Assembly (NCBI RefSeq): GCF_039542385.1
Contig: NZ_BAABIA010000004.1
Location: 1 to 64,000 of the forward strand
Length of the DNA stretch: 64,000 nucleotides
Direction: 5' to 3'
Source of the DNA: Prosthecobacter algae
GTDB lineage: Bacteria > Verrucomicrobiota > Verrucomicrobiia > Verrucomicrobiales > Verrucomicrobiaceae
This document shows, piece by piece, positions 25,874 through 34,556 of this stretch (its first letter is position 1; each line of letters opens with the position of its first letter). The position numbers and the translations under genes are program-made. Under the pieces are notes generated by a model. The model was given only the letters and a program-made list of their open reading frames with translations, was not told the origin of the DNA and did no database searches.

Positions 25874-26719
25874 ATGCATTTGCCCCCTCTCGCTGCGGTG
25901 TCCGGCCTTCAGTTCGGGCTGGAAAACCTCTCTCTCCCCAGCCTGGTCATTGCCGGGCTTTTGGCCGTGATGTCCATGATCAGTTGGACGGTGCTGGTGG
26001 CCAAGTGGCATCTCCTCAGCCGGGCCACGGCGGCGAACAATGTGTTCATGGGCAAGTTCCGCGAAAGCGCGCATCCGCTGGCGCTTTACCTGATCCGCGA
26101 GCGCATCGCCCTGTCCCCCATGTACCATGTCTATCATGAGGCGTGCCGGGAGCTGGCCTTTTACTTGGTGGGTGAGGAGGAGCCAGGCCGCACCTTTAAC
26201 AGCCGCTTGCAGGGCGCTGGTCGCATCACCTCCTCCCAGATGGGGGCGGTGCAGAATGCGATGGAGCGCGCGGTCGTCACCTCGGCCACACATGTGGAGG
26301 CGAAGCTGGGCCTGATCGCCACCGTGCTGGCAGCAGCACCTTTTCTGGGACTGTTCGGGACAGTCTGGGGCATGCTGGATGTGTTTGCCGTGCTGGCGCA
26401 GACGGAAGGGGAGGCGGGCATGGCCGAGCTGGCCCCAGGCGTGTGTTCGGCGCTGCTGACCACGCTGCTGGCGCTCTTTGTCACGGTGCCTAGCCTGATC
26501 TCGTACAACTTTCTCGTTTCCAAAATCCGTCACCTGATCGTGCGCCTGGACAACTTTGCCAATGAACTGAGCGGCGTGCTGGACCGGCAGTTTGTTGACC
26601 ATCGCAGCCCCGATGAATCGCTTCCCAGCCTGGGCTCGATGGGCACCCCGACGATGCCCGGCTTTAGCAATCCCCCCAACCAGTCCCTGGCCCCTGACGG
26701 CAAATTGGCCACTGCATGA
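25874..26719 (+). CDS. tolQ: TolQ/ExbB-family proton channel subunit
   Basis: A ~281-residue inner-membrane protein of the MotA/TolQ/ExbB family. It has an N-terminal helix (LPSLVIAGLLAVMSMISWTVLVAKW), a cytoplasmic loop, and the signature two-helix block GLIATVLAAAPFLGLFGTVWGMLDVF then LAPGVCSALLTTLLALFVTVPSLISYNF. With the TolR-like partner it uses the proton gradient to energise the periplasm-spanning TolA/TonB protein. The ATG at 25874 (MHLPPLAAVSG) was preferred to the TTG at 25865. The stop overlaps the next gene by 4 bp. The Tol rather than Exb assignment rests on the downstream tolB and pal. Confidence 0.92.
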   Translation: MHLPPLAAVSGLQFGLENLSLPSLVIAGLLAVMSMISWTVLVAKWHLLSRATAANNVFMGKFRESAHPLALYLIRERIALSPMYHVYHEACRELAFYLVGEEEPGRTFNSRLQGAGRITSSQMGAVQNAMERAVVTSATHVEAKLGLIATVLAAAPFLGLFGTVWGMLDVFAVLAQTEGEAGMAELAPGVCSALLTTLLALFVTVPSLISYNFLVSKIRHLIVRLDNFANELSGVLDRQFVDHRSPDESLPSLGSMGTPTMPGFSNPPNQSLAPDGKLATA

Positions 26720-27141
26720 AACGTGCCTCTCAGCGTGATCTGCCCGTGCATGTCAGCCAGGTGAGCCTGGCGGCGCTGCTGGATCTTGTCCTGATCTTGC
26801 TGCTGGCCTTTGTCGTAGCGGTGCCTTTCCTGCGCCGTGTGAAAGCGCCGGAGAAGGTGGTGGTGGAGACCACGCAAGTGCTGCCCAACCCCACGCCTGC
26901 GGCGAAGATCGAGCTGCGTATCCAGCCGGATCAAAGCATCCGCCTGGATGGTCAGGTGGTGACCGGAGCGCAATTGCTGCCTTCGCTGAAGAAGCTTTTG
27001 GAATCGAAACCCGAGAGCGGGGTGCTGGTGCGGATGCCGGCGAATTTTGCCGCTGGGCCCCTGGCGCGGCTGATGGAGGAAATGCACCGTGCGGGAGTGA
27101 AGCAGACGGCGGTGGAAGTGGTGGATGGAGGCAAACCCTGA
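26716..27141 (+). CDS. tolR: TolR/ExbD-family subunit
   Basis: A 141-residue protein with one N-terminal membrane helix (VSLAALLDLVLILLLAFVVAVPFL) carrying an Asp in the position used for proton passage in TolR/ExbD (AALLDLVLILL). A periplasmic domain follows (KIELRIQPDQSIRLDGQVV...GVLVRMPANFAAGPLARLME). It overlaps tolQ by ATGA and is 9 bp from the next gene. The family's role is to form the ion-conducting complex with TolQ and clamp to peptidoglycan. Confidence 0.9.
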   Translation: MKRASQRDLPVHVSQVSLAALLDLVLILLLAFVVAVPFLRRVKAPEKVVVETTQVLPNPTPAAKIELRIQPDQSIRLDGQVVTGAQLLPSLKKLLESKPESGVLVRMPANFAAGPLARLMEEMHRAGVKQTAVEVVDGGKP

Positions 27142-27150
27142 TCTGAGCCC

Positions 27151-27948
27151 ATGCCTGAGAAGACCTCCCATGCGCCTCTGGAACCTGTTTGGGCGGTGAT
27201 GATCGCCGTGGTGCTAGGGCATGGGGTGATCGGCCTGGCGGCCTGGGCTTTGCTGCCCTTGTGGAAGCCAGCGCGGTTTGATCCTAACCAAGGCGCGACG
27301 GCCAATGACGGACGTTACTGGTTTGCCCCCTCAGATTATCAGCGGGTGACCGCCCCTGGCCTGCCTGCGGCCCCCCCGGAGCCAGCGAAAGCCCCGGCCA
27401 CTAAGCCCGTGAAAACAGCAGCGGCCCCGCTGCCTGCCAAAAACATCCCCGGCACCCTGGCGGAGACGCCTCTGCCATCCGTCCCTCGCCCGGAAACGGC
27501 GGCGGTGCGGCCGACCAGCAAGATCATCACCCTTTCTCCGGTGCTGGAGGTGGATGCCAACGCGGTGCCCCAGGTGAAGCCCAGCCGCCCGCCCATCACG
27601 ATGATGGAGATCCTGACCCAGGCCAAGCAGGCGGAAGCTGAAAAGGAAGCGACAGGCGGAGCGAACATGGACCCGGTGCTGAAAGCCCTGGAACAGGCCC
27701 TGAGCCAAGGCTGGACGCCCCCATCCGTGCAGCAGGTGCCCCTGCTCCAGCGCGATGCGCGACTGAGGTTTGTGATCGGCAAGGATGGATCCGTTCTGGA
27801 AGCCCACATGACCAAAAAATCGGGGTCTGGAGTTCTGGATGATTCAGTCAAGGACGCCGGGCGGAAGCTGAAAAAGATTTCGGAGTCTCTTCCTTCAAGT
27901 TTCCCAAAAGACCGCTACACTGTGGAAGTTAATTTCCATATTGAGTAA
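27151..27948 (+). CDS. TolA/TonB-like energy transducer
   Basis: A 265-residue protein with one N-terminal membrane helix (VWAVMIAVVLGHGVIGLAAWALL). A long Pro/Ala/Lys-rich periplasmic linker follows (PAAPPEPAKAPATKPVKTAAAPLP). The C-terminal domain is TonB/TolA-like (RDARLRFVIGKDGSVLEAHMTKKSGSGVLDDSVKDA... and a final VEVNFHIE strand). It fits the TolA slot of a tolQ-tolR-tolA-tolB-pal operon, linking the TolQR motor to outer-membrane Pal. The C-terminal domain alone cannot separate TolA from TonB. The stop is followed directly by the tolB start. Confidence 0.82.
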   Translation: MPEKTSHAPLEPVWAVMIAVVLGHGVIGLAAWALLPLWKPARFDPNQGATANDGRYWFAPSDYQRVTAPGLPAAPPEPAKAPATKPVKTAAAPLPAKNIPGTLAETPLPSVPRPETAAVRPTSKIITLSPVLEVDANAVPQVKPSRPPITMMEILTQAKQAEAEKEATGGANMDPVLKALEQALSQGWTPPSVQQVPLLQRDARLRFVIGKDGSVLEAHMTKKSGSGVLDDSVKDAGRKLKKISESLPSSFPKDRYTVEVNFHIE

Positions 27949-29148
27949 ATGACCGGCCTGCGAAACCTCCTTGTTGTCACGCTCCTGCTGCTTCAGCCGG
28001 CGGCGCAGGCTGTGACGTTGCCCGCATGGCTCAAGCTCCCTTCCGCCCACAAAAAGGCACAGGCCAAGCTGCCGCAAAGGAAGCTGAGCGTGGGCGAGTT
28101 TTCCGGCGGCACAGGTGCCAGCGCGAAGAAGTCCCTGGTGGATGAACTGACCCAGTCGCGGGAATTCCAAATCACCGAGATGGAAGCGGAGTTCACCCTT
28201 TCGGGGTCCTCGGTAGGCGGGCGGGTTTCCGGCAAGCTGACCCGTGCAGACGGGAAGCTGATGTTTGAGCGCACCTATGCGGCCCCTGGGCTGGATGAAA
28301 ACCTGCGCGCTCTGGCCGATGATGTGATCCTGGCCGCGACGGGCAGACCGGGGCTGGCGACGAGTCGGCTGGTCTTCGTAAGCGACCGCACAGGGACTAA
28401 ACAAATCTACATCTGCGATGTGCAGGGGAAGGAAGTGCAGCAGGTCACCCATCATGCGCATGGGGCGGTCTCGCCATCGCTGTCGCCGGATGGCGGCGGC
28501 ATCGCCTACACTTCCTACAAGTCCGGATTTCCCGTGGTCCTGATCATGGATCTGGGGCTGGGCTGGGAACGCACGGTGACCGATACGCCGGGCAGCAGCT
28601 TTGGCGCAGCTTTCTCTCCCGATGGGCAAAAGCTGGCCCTGGTGATGAGCTTTCTGGGCAACCCCGAGATCTTTGTCACGGACCTGGGCACCAACACGGC
28701 GGGCTGCATCAGCGATACCGTGGGCGCTCCCAGCAGCCCCTCCTGGCATCCCGATGGGCGGCAGGTGATCTTTGCCGATGACCGGGGCAAGGGGCCGAAG
28801 CTGTATGTGGCCGAGGTGCCTGAAAAGGACAACGCCGAGGCGCGTCTGTTCCTGTGGCGTGCAGGCTACTCTTTCTGTGCCGACCCCGAGTTTTCACCGA
28901 ATGGCCGGATGGTAGCGTTCACCACTCGGATCGGCAAAGACACCGCCGTGGTGGTGAAGGAATATCCGCAGGGGACGGCCAAGGTCATCCAGGCCGAGGG
29001 AGCGCAGCATCCCTCATGGAGTCCGAACGGACGCTATCTCTGCTACTCCCAGCATGGGACGCTTTACGTGCATGATCTGCGCACCTCCCAACGCCGCGCT
29101 GTGCTGACCCAATACGGAACCATTTCCGAACCCCGCTGGATGCGATGA
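27949..29148 (+). CDS. tolB: TolB-like periplasmic beta-propeller protein
   Basis: A 399-residue exported protein (signal MTGLRNLLVVTLLLLQPAAQA). An N-terminal alpha/beta domain (SVGEFSGGTGASAKKSLVDELTQ) is followed by WD40-like/PD40 propeller blades: RLVFVSDRTGTKQIYICD, SPSLSPDGGGIAYTSYKSG, AFSPDGQKLALVMSFLGNPEIFVTDL, SWHPDGRQVIFADDRG and SWSPNGRYLCYS. In Tol-Pal systems TolB interacts with Pal and controls its peptidoglycan binding. It starts immediately after the upstream stop codon and overlaps the next gene by 4 bp. Confidence 0.93.
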   Translation: MTGLRNLLVVTLLLLQPAAQAVTLPAWLKLPSAHKKAQAKLPQRKLSVGEFSGGTGASAKKSLVDELTQSREFQITEMEAEFTLSGSSVGGRVSGKLTRADGKLMFERTYAAPGLDENLRALADDVILAATGRPGLATSRLVFVSDRTGTKQIYICDVQGKEVQQVTHHAHGAVSPSLSPDGGGIAYTSYKSGFPVVLIMDLGLGWERTVTDTPGSSFGAAFSPDGQKLALVMSFLGNPEIFVTDLGTNTAGCISDTVGAPSSPSWHPDGRQVIFADDRGKGPKLYVAEVPEKDNAEARLFLWRAGYSFCADPEFSPNGRMVAFTTRIGKDTAVVVKEYPQGTAKVIQAEGAQHPSWSPNGRYLCYSQHGTLYVHDLRTSQRRAVLTQYGTISEPRWMR

Positions 29149-29600
29149 GAGTTTTCCTGCCCAGTTTTCTTCTGTCTGTGATGCTGTGCAGTTGTGGCAC
29201 GGTGACCTCACCCTTCAACGAGAAGGAGACGGACATCGTTTTCGCCCTGGGATCGCGTGAAGGCTTCGTCAGTCCCCTGGCGGCTTCCCTGAAGCCGGCC
29301 TGCCCGGCCCTGGAATTCAACGGAACGAGCTATGCTCTCAATGGTGCCCACAAAAAGCTGCTGCTGAAGATGGCGGCTGACTGGAAACAGGAGAAGCCAC
29401 GTTACCTCATCGTTGGTTATACCCCGCCCGATCTGCCTGAGGACTATGCCCGTGCTTTGTCTGAACGGCGTGCCCAGGCCGTGCGGCAGGTGCTCATCGA
29501 GGCAGGCGTGGAGGCGGCCAACCTGCAGACCGTCGGCTTCGGCCACGACTCCGCCCCCTCCGGCCCGACAACCAGCGTGGTGGTGATTTACAAGCAGTGA
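29145..29600 (+). CDS. pal: Pal-like peptidoglycan-associated lipoprotein (OmpA C-terminal domain)
   Basis: A 151-residue lipoprotein. The signal ends in a lipobox (SVMLCSC, acylated Cys17). The C-terminal part has the OmpA/Pal pattern: a strand (PRYLIVGYTPPD), then YARALSERRAQAVRQVLIEAGVEAANLQTVGFGHDSAPSG, which includes the usual LSxxRAxxVxxxL helix. The mature protein is shorter than a typical Pal, and the first part of the OmpA fold (the conserved Asp region) is hard to recognise. Its place right after tolB supports the call. It anchors the outer membrane to peptidoglycan. Confidence 0.8.
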   Translation: MRVFLPSFLLSVMLCSCGTVTSPFNEKETDIVFALGSREGFVSPLAASLKPACPALEFNGTSYALNGAHKKLLLKMAADWKQEKPRYLIVGYTPPDLPEDYARALSERRAQAVRQVLIEAGVEAANLQTVGFGHDSAPSGPTTSVVVIYKQ

Positions 29601-29601
29601 T

Positions 29602-30159
29602 CTAAGATACCTTGCTCTTGAGCCACTTGTTGAAGCCAGCTTCGGACCTGTTAGCAATTTTGGTTAGGCGGCGGGAGTCGTCGTCCATCAGGCTTTTTTC
29701 TCGGCTGAGATGAGGCAAGTCCGAAAAGGGTAAATCCAGAAACTGGCTATAGACCAATTCGATCCCACTAGGTTGGAACGCCCAGCAGCAGAGATATGAT
29801 CTCCTGGCCAGCGATATCATCTGATCCAGACATTTGAGAATGCTTTGGAAGTCTTGGATGCTGAAGGGTGGGAGATCAGGAGAATCCAAACGTTTTACAC
29901 CGAGCATTGCTTCAAAAGACAGGCAAACGCAGGTCCTGATTTGAAGCAAGGAACGGATGAAACTGTGAGACCATGCGCTGCCTCCTTCGTCACTGAAGCT
30001 CAGCAAAGCCAGCCACTCCTCCCTTGTCTGTTCATCGAACGGTTCGGGGAGAGGTGTTGGAGTGTCGTGACAGAAGTCGTGGATCAAGCTGAAGTCTGCA
30101 TTAATCCATTCACCATTCATCCAAAGCCTATTCGCAGTCTCACTTGATGGATGAATCAT
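29602..30159 (-). CDS. Hypothetical protein
   Basis: A 185-residue soluble protein without signal peptide or membrane helix. It is rich in Leu, Ser, Asp and Trp (RLWMNGEWINADFSLIHDF, REEWLALLSFSDEGGSAW), with a helical middle (FSIQDFQSILKCLDQMISLARRSYLCCW) and a basic C-terminus. No family recognised. Base composition is lower in GC than smc and the tol genes next to it, which may mark later acquisition. Its 3' end is 2 bp from the stop of the pal gene (convergent). Confidence 0.55.
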   Translation of the reverse strand: MIHPSSETANRLWMNGEWINADFSLIHDFCHDTPTPLPEPFDEQTREEWLALLSFSDEGGSAWSHSFIRSLLQIRTCVCLSFEAMLGVKRLDSPDLPPFSIQDFQSILKCLDQMISLARRSYLCCWAFQPSGIELVYSQFLDLPFSDLPHLSREKSLMDDDSRRLTKIANRSEAGFNKWLKSKVS

Positions 30160-30173
30160 CGGCGAAGTGGTGA

Positions 30174-33100
30174 TTAGGAGGCTAGCGTGGGTTCATCAGT
30201 CGATTCAGTCTCAGCGCGTTCTTGCGGCGCTTCTAAAACAAGCTCCTCATGATGTCCCTCGTCGGCGGCGACTTCGGCCTCCAGGCGCAGTTCCTCCTGC
30301 TTGCTGGGCCGCGTGTCCTCGGTGGTCATGCGCACGCCGATCGGCTTGCTGATGCCGAACTCCTGCATGGACACGCCATAGATGACATCGGCCCGGCTCA
30401 TGGTGCGCTTGTTATGCGTCACGATGATGAACTGGGAGTTATCAATGAAGTTGTCCAGCATCTTGAGGAAGCGGGAGATGTTCGATTCGTCCAGCGGGGC
30501 ATCAAGCTCGTCCAGCACGCAGAAGGGGCTTGGTTTGACCTGATAGATGGAGAAGAGCAGGGCCACGGCGGTCATGCTGCGTTCGCCGCCCGAGAGCAGG
30601 GAGATGGTCTGCAGCTTCTTGCCAGGCGGCTTGGCAATAATCTCGATGCCGGACTCCAGCGGATCGGTGTCGTCGGTGAGCATGAGGTCGGCCTTGGCCG
30701 TGGGGCCGAAGAGCTCGCGGAAGTTGTTGTGGAAGAAGCCGCGCACGAGATCGAAAGTCTCCGAGAACATGATCTTGGTGGTCTCGTTGATCTTGGCGAT
30801 GACCTGGAGCAGTTCCTCCTTGGAATTGACAAGGTCGTTGTGCTGGGTGTCGAGGAAGTTGTGACGCTCCTCCAGCTCTTCGAATTCCTGGATGGCATCC
30901 AGGTTCACCGGGCCGATGCTTTCAAGCTTCTGCCGAAGCTCACCGACGACCTCGTTGACGAAGTCCCAGTCAGGATGGCCTTCTTCGCCAGGGATCTCAA
31001 TGGCATCGAGGTCCACTTCATCGGCATCCACAACAGGGATGGCGACGGTTTCTTCAGCATCTTCGGGAGGCGTGATTTCATCCTCCACGGGAGCCTCGGA
31101 GGCGACAGCTTTTGGCGGCATGTCATCGTCTGCCTGATTGGCCACGAAAGAGATGCCTTTGCGTTTGTCACCACCACGGCCACGGGATTTTTTCTGTTCG
31201 CTGATGCTGTACATCAGGGCGTGGTAGTCGGGCTCAAAGGCGGAGATGTGGAAGGAGTAGCGCTCCTGCACCTGGTGGATGAGGTTCTCGAGCCGCAGGT
31301 CCACGCGGGTGAGCTGCACCTCGATGCGGTTGCGGGAATCGCTGAGACCGGTGGTCTGCAGACGCAGTTGAACGAGCTGGTTTTCGAGCTCGGTGACACG
31401 TTCGAAAGCGGCGGCGCGTTCTTCGGTCTTGTTCTGCAAATGTTCGTCAATGGCCTCAATGGCTCCGCGCTGTGATTCGACCTGTTCGGCGAAGCGGGCG
31501 TTTTCGGCGAGGCTTTGTTCGATGCGGTTGCGCCAGGTGTTGATCTCGAGATCGAAGCGCTGAATGGCAGCTTCCAGTTCATGCAAACGAGTGGCCATGG
31601 GGGCCTTCTGGCGCTCGATGGACTGAAGGGCGCTCTGCTCGAGAGCGAGGGCGGTGCGGAGTTCATTGAGGCGTTCGCTGGATTCGAGTTCGCGGCGAAG
31701 GAAGGCTTCCATCTCGATTTCGAGTTCGCCTTCGTGAATGCGGGCTCCTTCGAGCTGCTCCTGTGCGACGGAGGATTCCTCCCTCTGCCAAGCGATCTGG
31801 GCCTCGGCGGCTTGAATGCGGCTGGTGATCTGGTTTTGATCCCACTCCACGCTTTCCAGCTTGGTGGTGGCCTGCTGGAGGGCGCGCTGGACGACGGAGA
31901 GCTTGCCGGTGAGCGTGGAGAAGCCTTCGCGGGCGCGCTGGCTTTGCTCACGCAGGGTCACTTCCTCACGCTGCATGTCTTCCACCTGGGCGCGGAGCGT
32001 GGCCACGGCATCTTCCTTTTCCAGGACCTGGTATTCATAACCTTCGAGCTCGACCTTGAGGGTGCGGACTTCCGCTTCACGGCGCAGCATGGAGGCGGCC
32101 TCTTCCTTGGTCGCACCGCCGTGGATGATGCCATCGGCGGCGATGAATTCGCCCTTCATGGTGGCGATGGCGACATCGCGGAGCTGCTTTTTCAGGCGCA
32201 GGGCGGTGTGCAGGTCTTCGACGATGAGGACGTTGTTGAGCAGGCGGTCGGTGAGCTCCTGCACGCCCTGGCGTGCCTTCACCTTGTCCACCGCCCAGGC
32301 GATGCCGCCCTCGGGCACGAGCTGGCGGTCCGGCACGGCCCGCATGGTGGCGAAGTCGTGCGGCAGCAGGGCGGCCTTGCCAAGCTGTTTGTTAGACAGG
32401 CGATCGAGGATCTGGGAGGCGAGCTCGCTGTCAGTCAGAAGCACGGCCTGGAGGTGGTCGCGAAGCGCGGCCTCGATGGCGGCGATGAACTGGGGCTCGA
32501 CCTCGATGGCGGAGGCCAGCAGGCCACGCACGCCCACGGAGAAGACTTCGGGATTGTCGAGACCCTTCAGGACCTGCTGGGTGCCTTCGGCAAGGCCTTC
32601 GCCTTTTTGCAGAAGCTGCTCGATGATTTCGATGCGGGAACGGCGCTGGGTGACGGCGCGCTGTAGCTCGGTGAGTTCTTCGTTGAGGGCATCCCGCTGG
32701 GAGCGTTTTTCGATGATGTCGCGGGCGCAGTTCTTGGCCTTTTCATCCAGCTCATCGCGAGTTTGTTCGAGGTCCTGAATTTCGCTCTGCAGGTTGTCGA
32801 ACTCGATCTGGCTGGCCTCCTTGGCCTGCGAGGAGGCCTGGCGGTCATGGGCCAGGGTTTCGTGGCGCTGGCGGTCAGCGGAGATCTGATTGGTCAGCGA
32901 CTGGGCGCGGGCATCGGCGGCGGCGATCTGGCCTTCAAACTGGCGGATGGATTCGCGCACGGCGCGGCGGTCGCTGTCCAGGCGGCTGCGGTCTGGCAGG
33001 ATGGAGTTGTGGACGGAGAGGTGCTCATTGAGCGACATCTGCCGGGTCTCGATGTTTTCCCGGATGCTGATGAGCTGCTCATCGGCGCTGATCATCTCGG

Positions 33101-34109
33101 CGCGCTGCTGTTCCAGGTGCTGCTGGCCCTGCTGGATCTGCTCCTCATTCTGGCGGATGCGGCCATGCAGCTCTTCGTTACGCTCATTGTTAAACCCGAT
33201 GCGGCCTTCGGCGCTCTGCACCTGGCTGCGGAGCTCCTGCGACTGCTGGCGGAGCTGGTTGATCTGGGACTCGACGGAGTGATAGGCCTCGCGGGTTTCG
33301 GTGGCTTCCAGTTCGGTGGTCTGCAGGCGACTTTGCAGATGCTCGAGCTGCTCGGTCATCATGCGCACATGATTTTCGGACTCGGCTTTTTCCGCGCTGT
33401 AATCGCTGTACTGCCGGTGGGCGAGATGGGTGTCAAACATGCGCACGTCATCCAGCAGGGTCTGATAACGGCGGGCTTTGGCGGCCTGACGCTGGAGGGT
33501 GCCCATCTGGCGTTTCACCTCGGCAATGACATCGGCCACGCGCAGCAAGTTAGCTTCGGTGTATTCGAGTTTGCGCAGGGCCTCCTTTTTCTGGCCTTTG
33601 AATTTGGTGATGCCGGCGGCTTCTTCGAAGACCATGCGGCGGTCTTCAGGCTTCGAACTGAGCAGCATGTCAATCTGGCCCTGGGCCATGATGGAGTAGG
33701 CCTGCCGGCCAATGCCGGTGCCGGAGAAGAGATCGTTGATGTCCTTCAGACGGCAGACGGTGTTGTTCAGGCGGTACTCGCTGCGGCCATCGCGGAAGAC
33801 TCGGCGGCAGATGGCCACCTCGTTGTATTCCACGCCAAGGGCCTGCTCGCAGTCGGCCATGGTCAGCACCACTTCGGCAAGGCCTACGGGCTTGCGTTTG
33901 TCGGTGCCATTGAAAATGACATCCGCCATTTCCTCACCACGAAGGGCCTTGGCCGAAGTCTCGCCCAAGACCCAGCGGATGGCGTCCACGACATTGGACT
34001 TGCCGCAACCGTTAGGGCCGACGATGCCGGTGACACCTTTGTGAAACTCAAAGTGCGTCTTATCGGCGAAAGACTTGAAGCCGTGAAGGGTGAGGCTTTT
34101 GAGGTACAT
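30174..34109 (-). CDS. smc: Chromosome segregation ATPase SMC
   Basis: A 1311-residue condensin core ATPase. N-terminal head: MYLKSLTLHGFKSFADKT, Walker A GIVGPNGCGKSNVVDAIRWV, ALRGEEMADVIFNG. Two long coiled-coil arms flank a hinge (about 540-680; KGEGLAEGTQQVLKGLDNP..., GEFIAADGIIHGGATKEE). C-terminal head: signature LLSGGERSMTAVALLFS, Walker B FCVLDELDAPLDE, D-loop and VTHNKRTMSRADVIYGV. It is longer than usual (~1190) because of an acidic, Pro/Ala-containing insert of roughly 75 residues just before the C-terminal head (AEETVAIPVVDADEVD...) and an acidic tail. The ATG at 34109 matches the family start; 34163 adds unrelated residues. Confidence 0.97.
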   Translation of the reverse strand: MYLKSLTLHGFKSFADKTHFEFHKGVTGIVGPNGCGKSNVVDAIRWVLGETSAKALRGEEMADVIFNGTDKRKPVGLAEVVLTMADCEQALGVEYNEVAICRRVFRDGRSEYRLNNTVCRLKDINDLFSGTGIGRQAYSIMAQGQIDMLLSSKPEDRRMVFEEAAGITKFKGQKKEALRKLEYTEANLLRVADVIAEVKRQMGTLQRQAAKARRYQTLLDDVRMFDTHLAHRQYSDYSAEKAESENHVRMMTEQLEHLQSRLQTTELEATETREAYHSVESQINQLRQQSQELRSQVQSAEGRIGFNNERNEELHGRIRQNEEQIQQGQQHLEQQRAEMISADEQLISIRENIETRQMSLNEHLSVHNSILPDRSRLDSDRRAVRESIRQFEGQIAAADARAQSLTNQISADRQRHETLAHDRQASSQAKEASQIEFDNLQSEIQDLEQTRDELDEKAKNCARDIIEKRSQRDALNEELTELQRAVTQRRSRIEIIEQLLQKGEGLAEGTQQVLKGLDNPEVFSVGVRGLLASAIEVEPQFIAAIEAALRDHLQAVLLTDSELASQILDRLSNKQLGKAALLPHDFATMRAVPDRQLVPEGGIAWAVDKVKARQGVQELTDRLLNNVLIVEDLHTALRLKKQLRDVAIATMKGEFIAADGIIHGGATKEEAASMLRREAEVRTLKVELEGYEYQVLEKEDAVATLRAQVEDMQREEVTLREQSQRAREGFSTLTGKLSVVQRALQQATTKLESVEWDQNQITSRIQAAEAQIAWQREESSVAQEQLEGARIHEGELEIEMEAFLRRELESSERLNELRTALALEQSALQSIERQKAPMATRLHELEAAIQRFDLEINTWRNRIEQSLAENARFAEQVESQRGAIEAIDEHLQNKTEERAAAFERVTELENQLVQLRLQTTGLSDSRNRIEVQLTRVDLRLENLIHQVQERYSFHISAFEPDYHALMYSISEQKKSRGRGGDKRKGISFVANQADDDMPPKAVASEAPVEDEITPPEDAEETVAIPVVDADEVDLDAIEIPGEEGHPDWDFVNEVVGELRQKLESIGPVNLDAIQEFEELEERHNFLDTQHNDLVNSKEELLQVIAKINETTKIMFSETFDLVRGFFHNNFRELFGPTAKADLMLTDDTDPLESGIEIIAKPPGKKLQTISLLSGGERSMTAVALLFSIYQVKPSPFCVLDELDAPLDESNISRFLKMLDNFIDNSQFIIVTHNKRTMSRADVIYGVSMQEFGISKPIGVRMTTEDTRPSKQEELRLEAEVAADEGHHEELVLEAPQERAETESTDEPTLAS

Positions 34110-34391
34110 GATGGTGAAGGGATGGAACCTGAGAAGGTGCCTGACAAGGGGACCCTTGAGCAAGTGAGAAGGGGTTATTTTACCATATCTTGTGGTCGTT
34201 TAATATCTTTAAAACAAGATGTGGGATTTTTCGGTGCGCGCTTTCTGTGAATAGCGGGCTCGACTGTGAATAAATGATGGCGGGTTGCCTGTGCTCTGGA
34301 ATCCAGCGCAAAGAGGCAATCATGAAATTTCACACTCGTCGATTAGGGGCTCCAGAAAGTGTGTTTGCTTGGTCGGGTCTTCTGCGACTAG

Positions 34392-34556
34392 TTCGGCACC
34401 GACCGTCTCATGTGGGCCAGCGATTGCCCCTTCCAGGTGGACCCCGGCCACACCTACAAAGACTCCATCGCCCTCATCCGCGATCGCCTGTTGGCTCCCC
34501 TGACGTTGCAGGCCGATTACTTCACGAAGCTGCCATTGCGCCATTTACTCAAATAA
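34392..34556 (+). pseudogene. C-terminal remnant of an amidohydrolase-2 family enzyme
   Basis: The plus frame from 34392 to the TAA at 34554-34556 reads FGTDRLMWASDCPFQVDPGH then TYKDSIALIRDRL, which is the characteristic end of the Amidohydro_2 TIM barrel (the catalytic Asp lies in 'ASDCP'). An in-frame TAG at 34389-34391 cuts it off from anything upstream, and no matching N-terminal part is visible before it. The final residues no longer match the family well. It is a decayed fragment between smc and a lipoprotein gene, whose 3' end it overlaps on the opposite strand. Confidence 0.75.

Noticed and set aside
32763..34250. 495-codon plus-strand ORF opposite smc
   Set aside because: Leu/Ala/Gly/Phe-rich mirror of the coiled-coil coding sequence; no protein pattern of its own.
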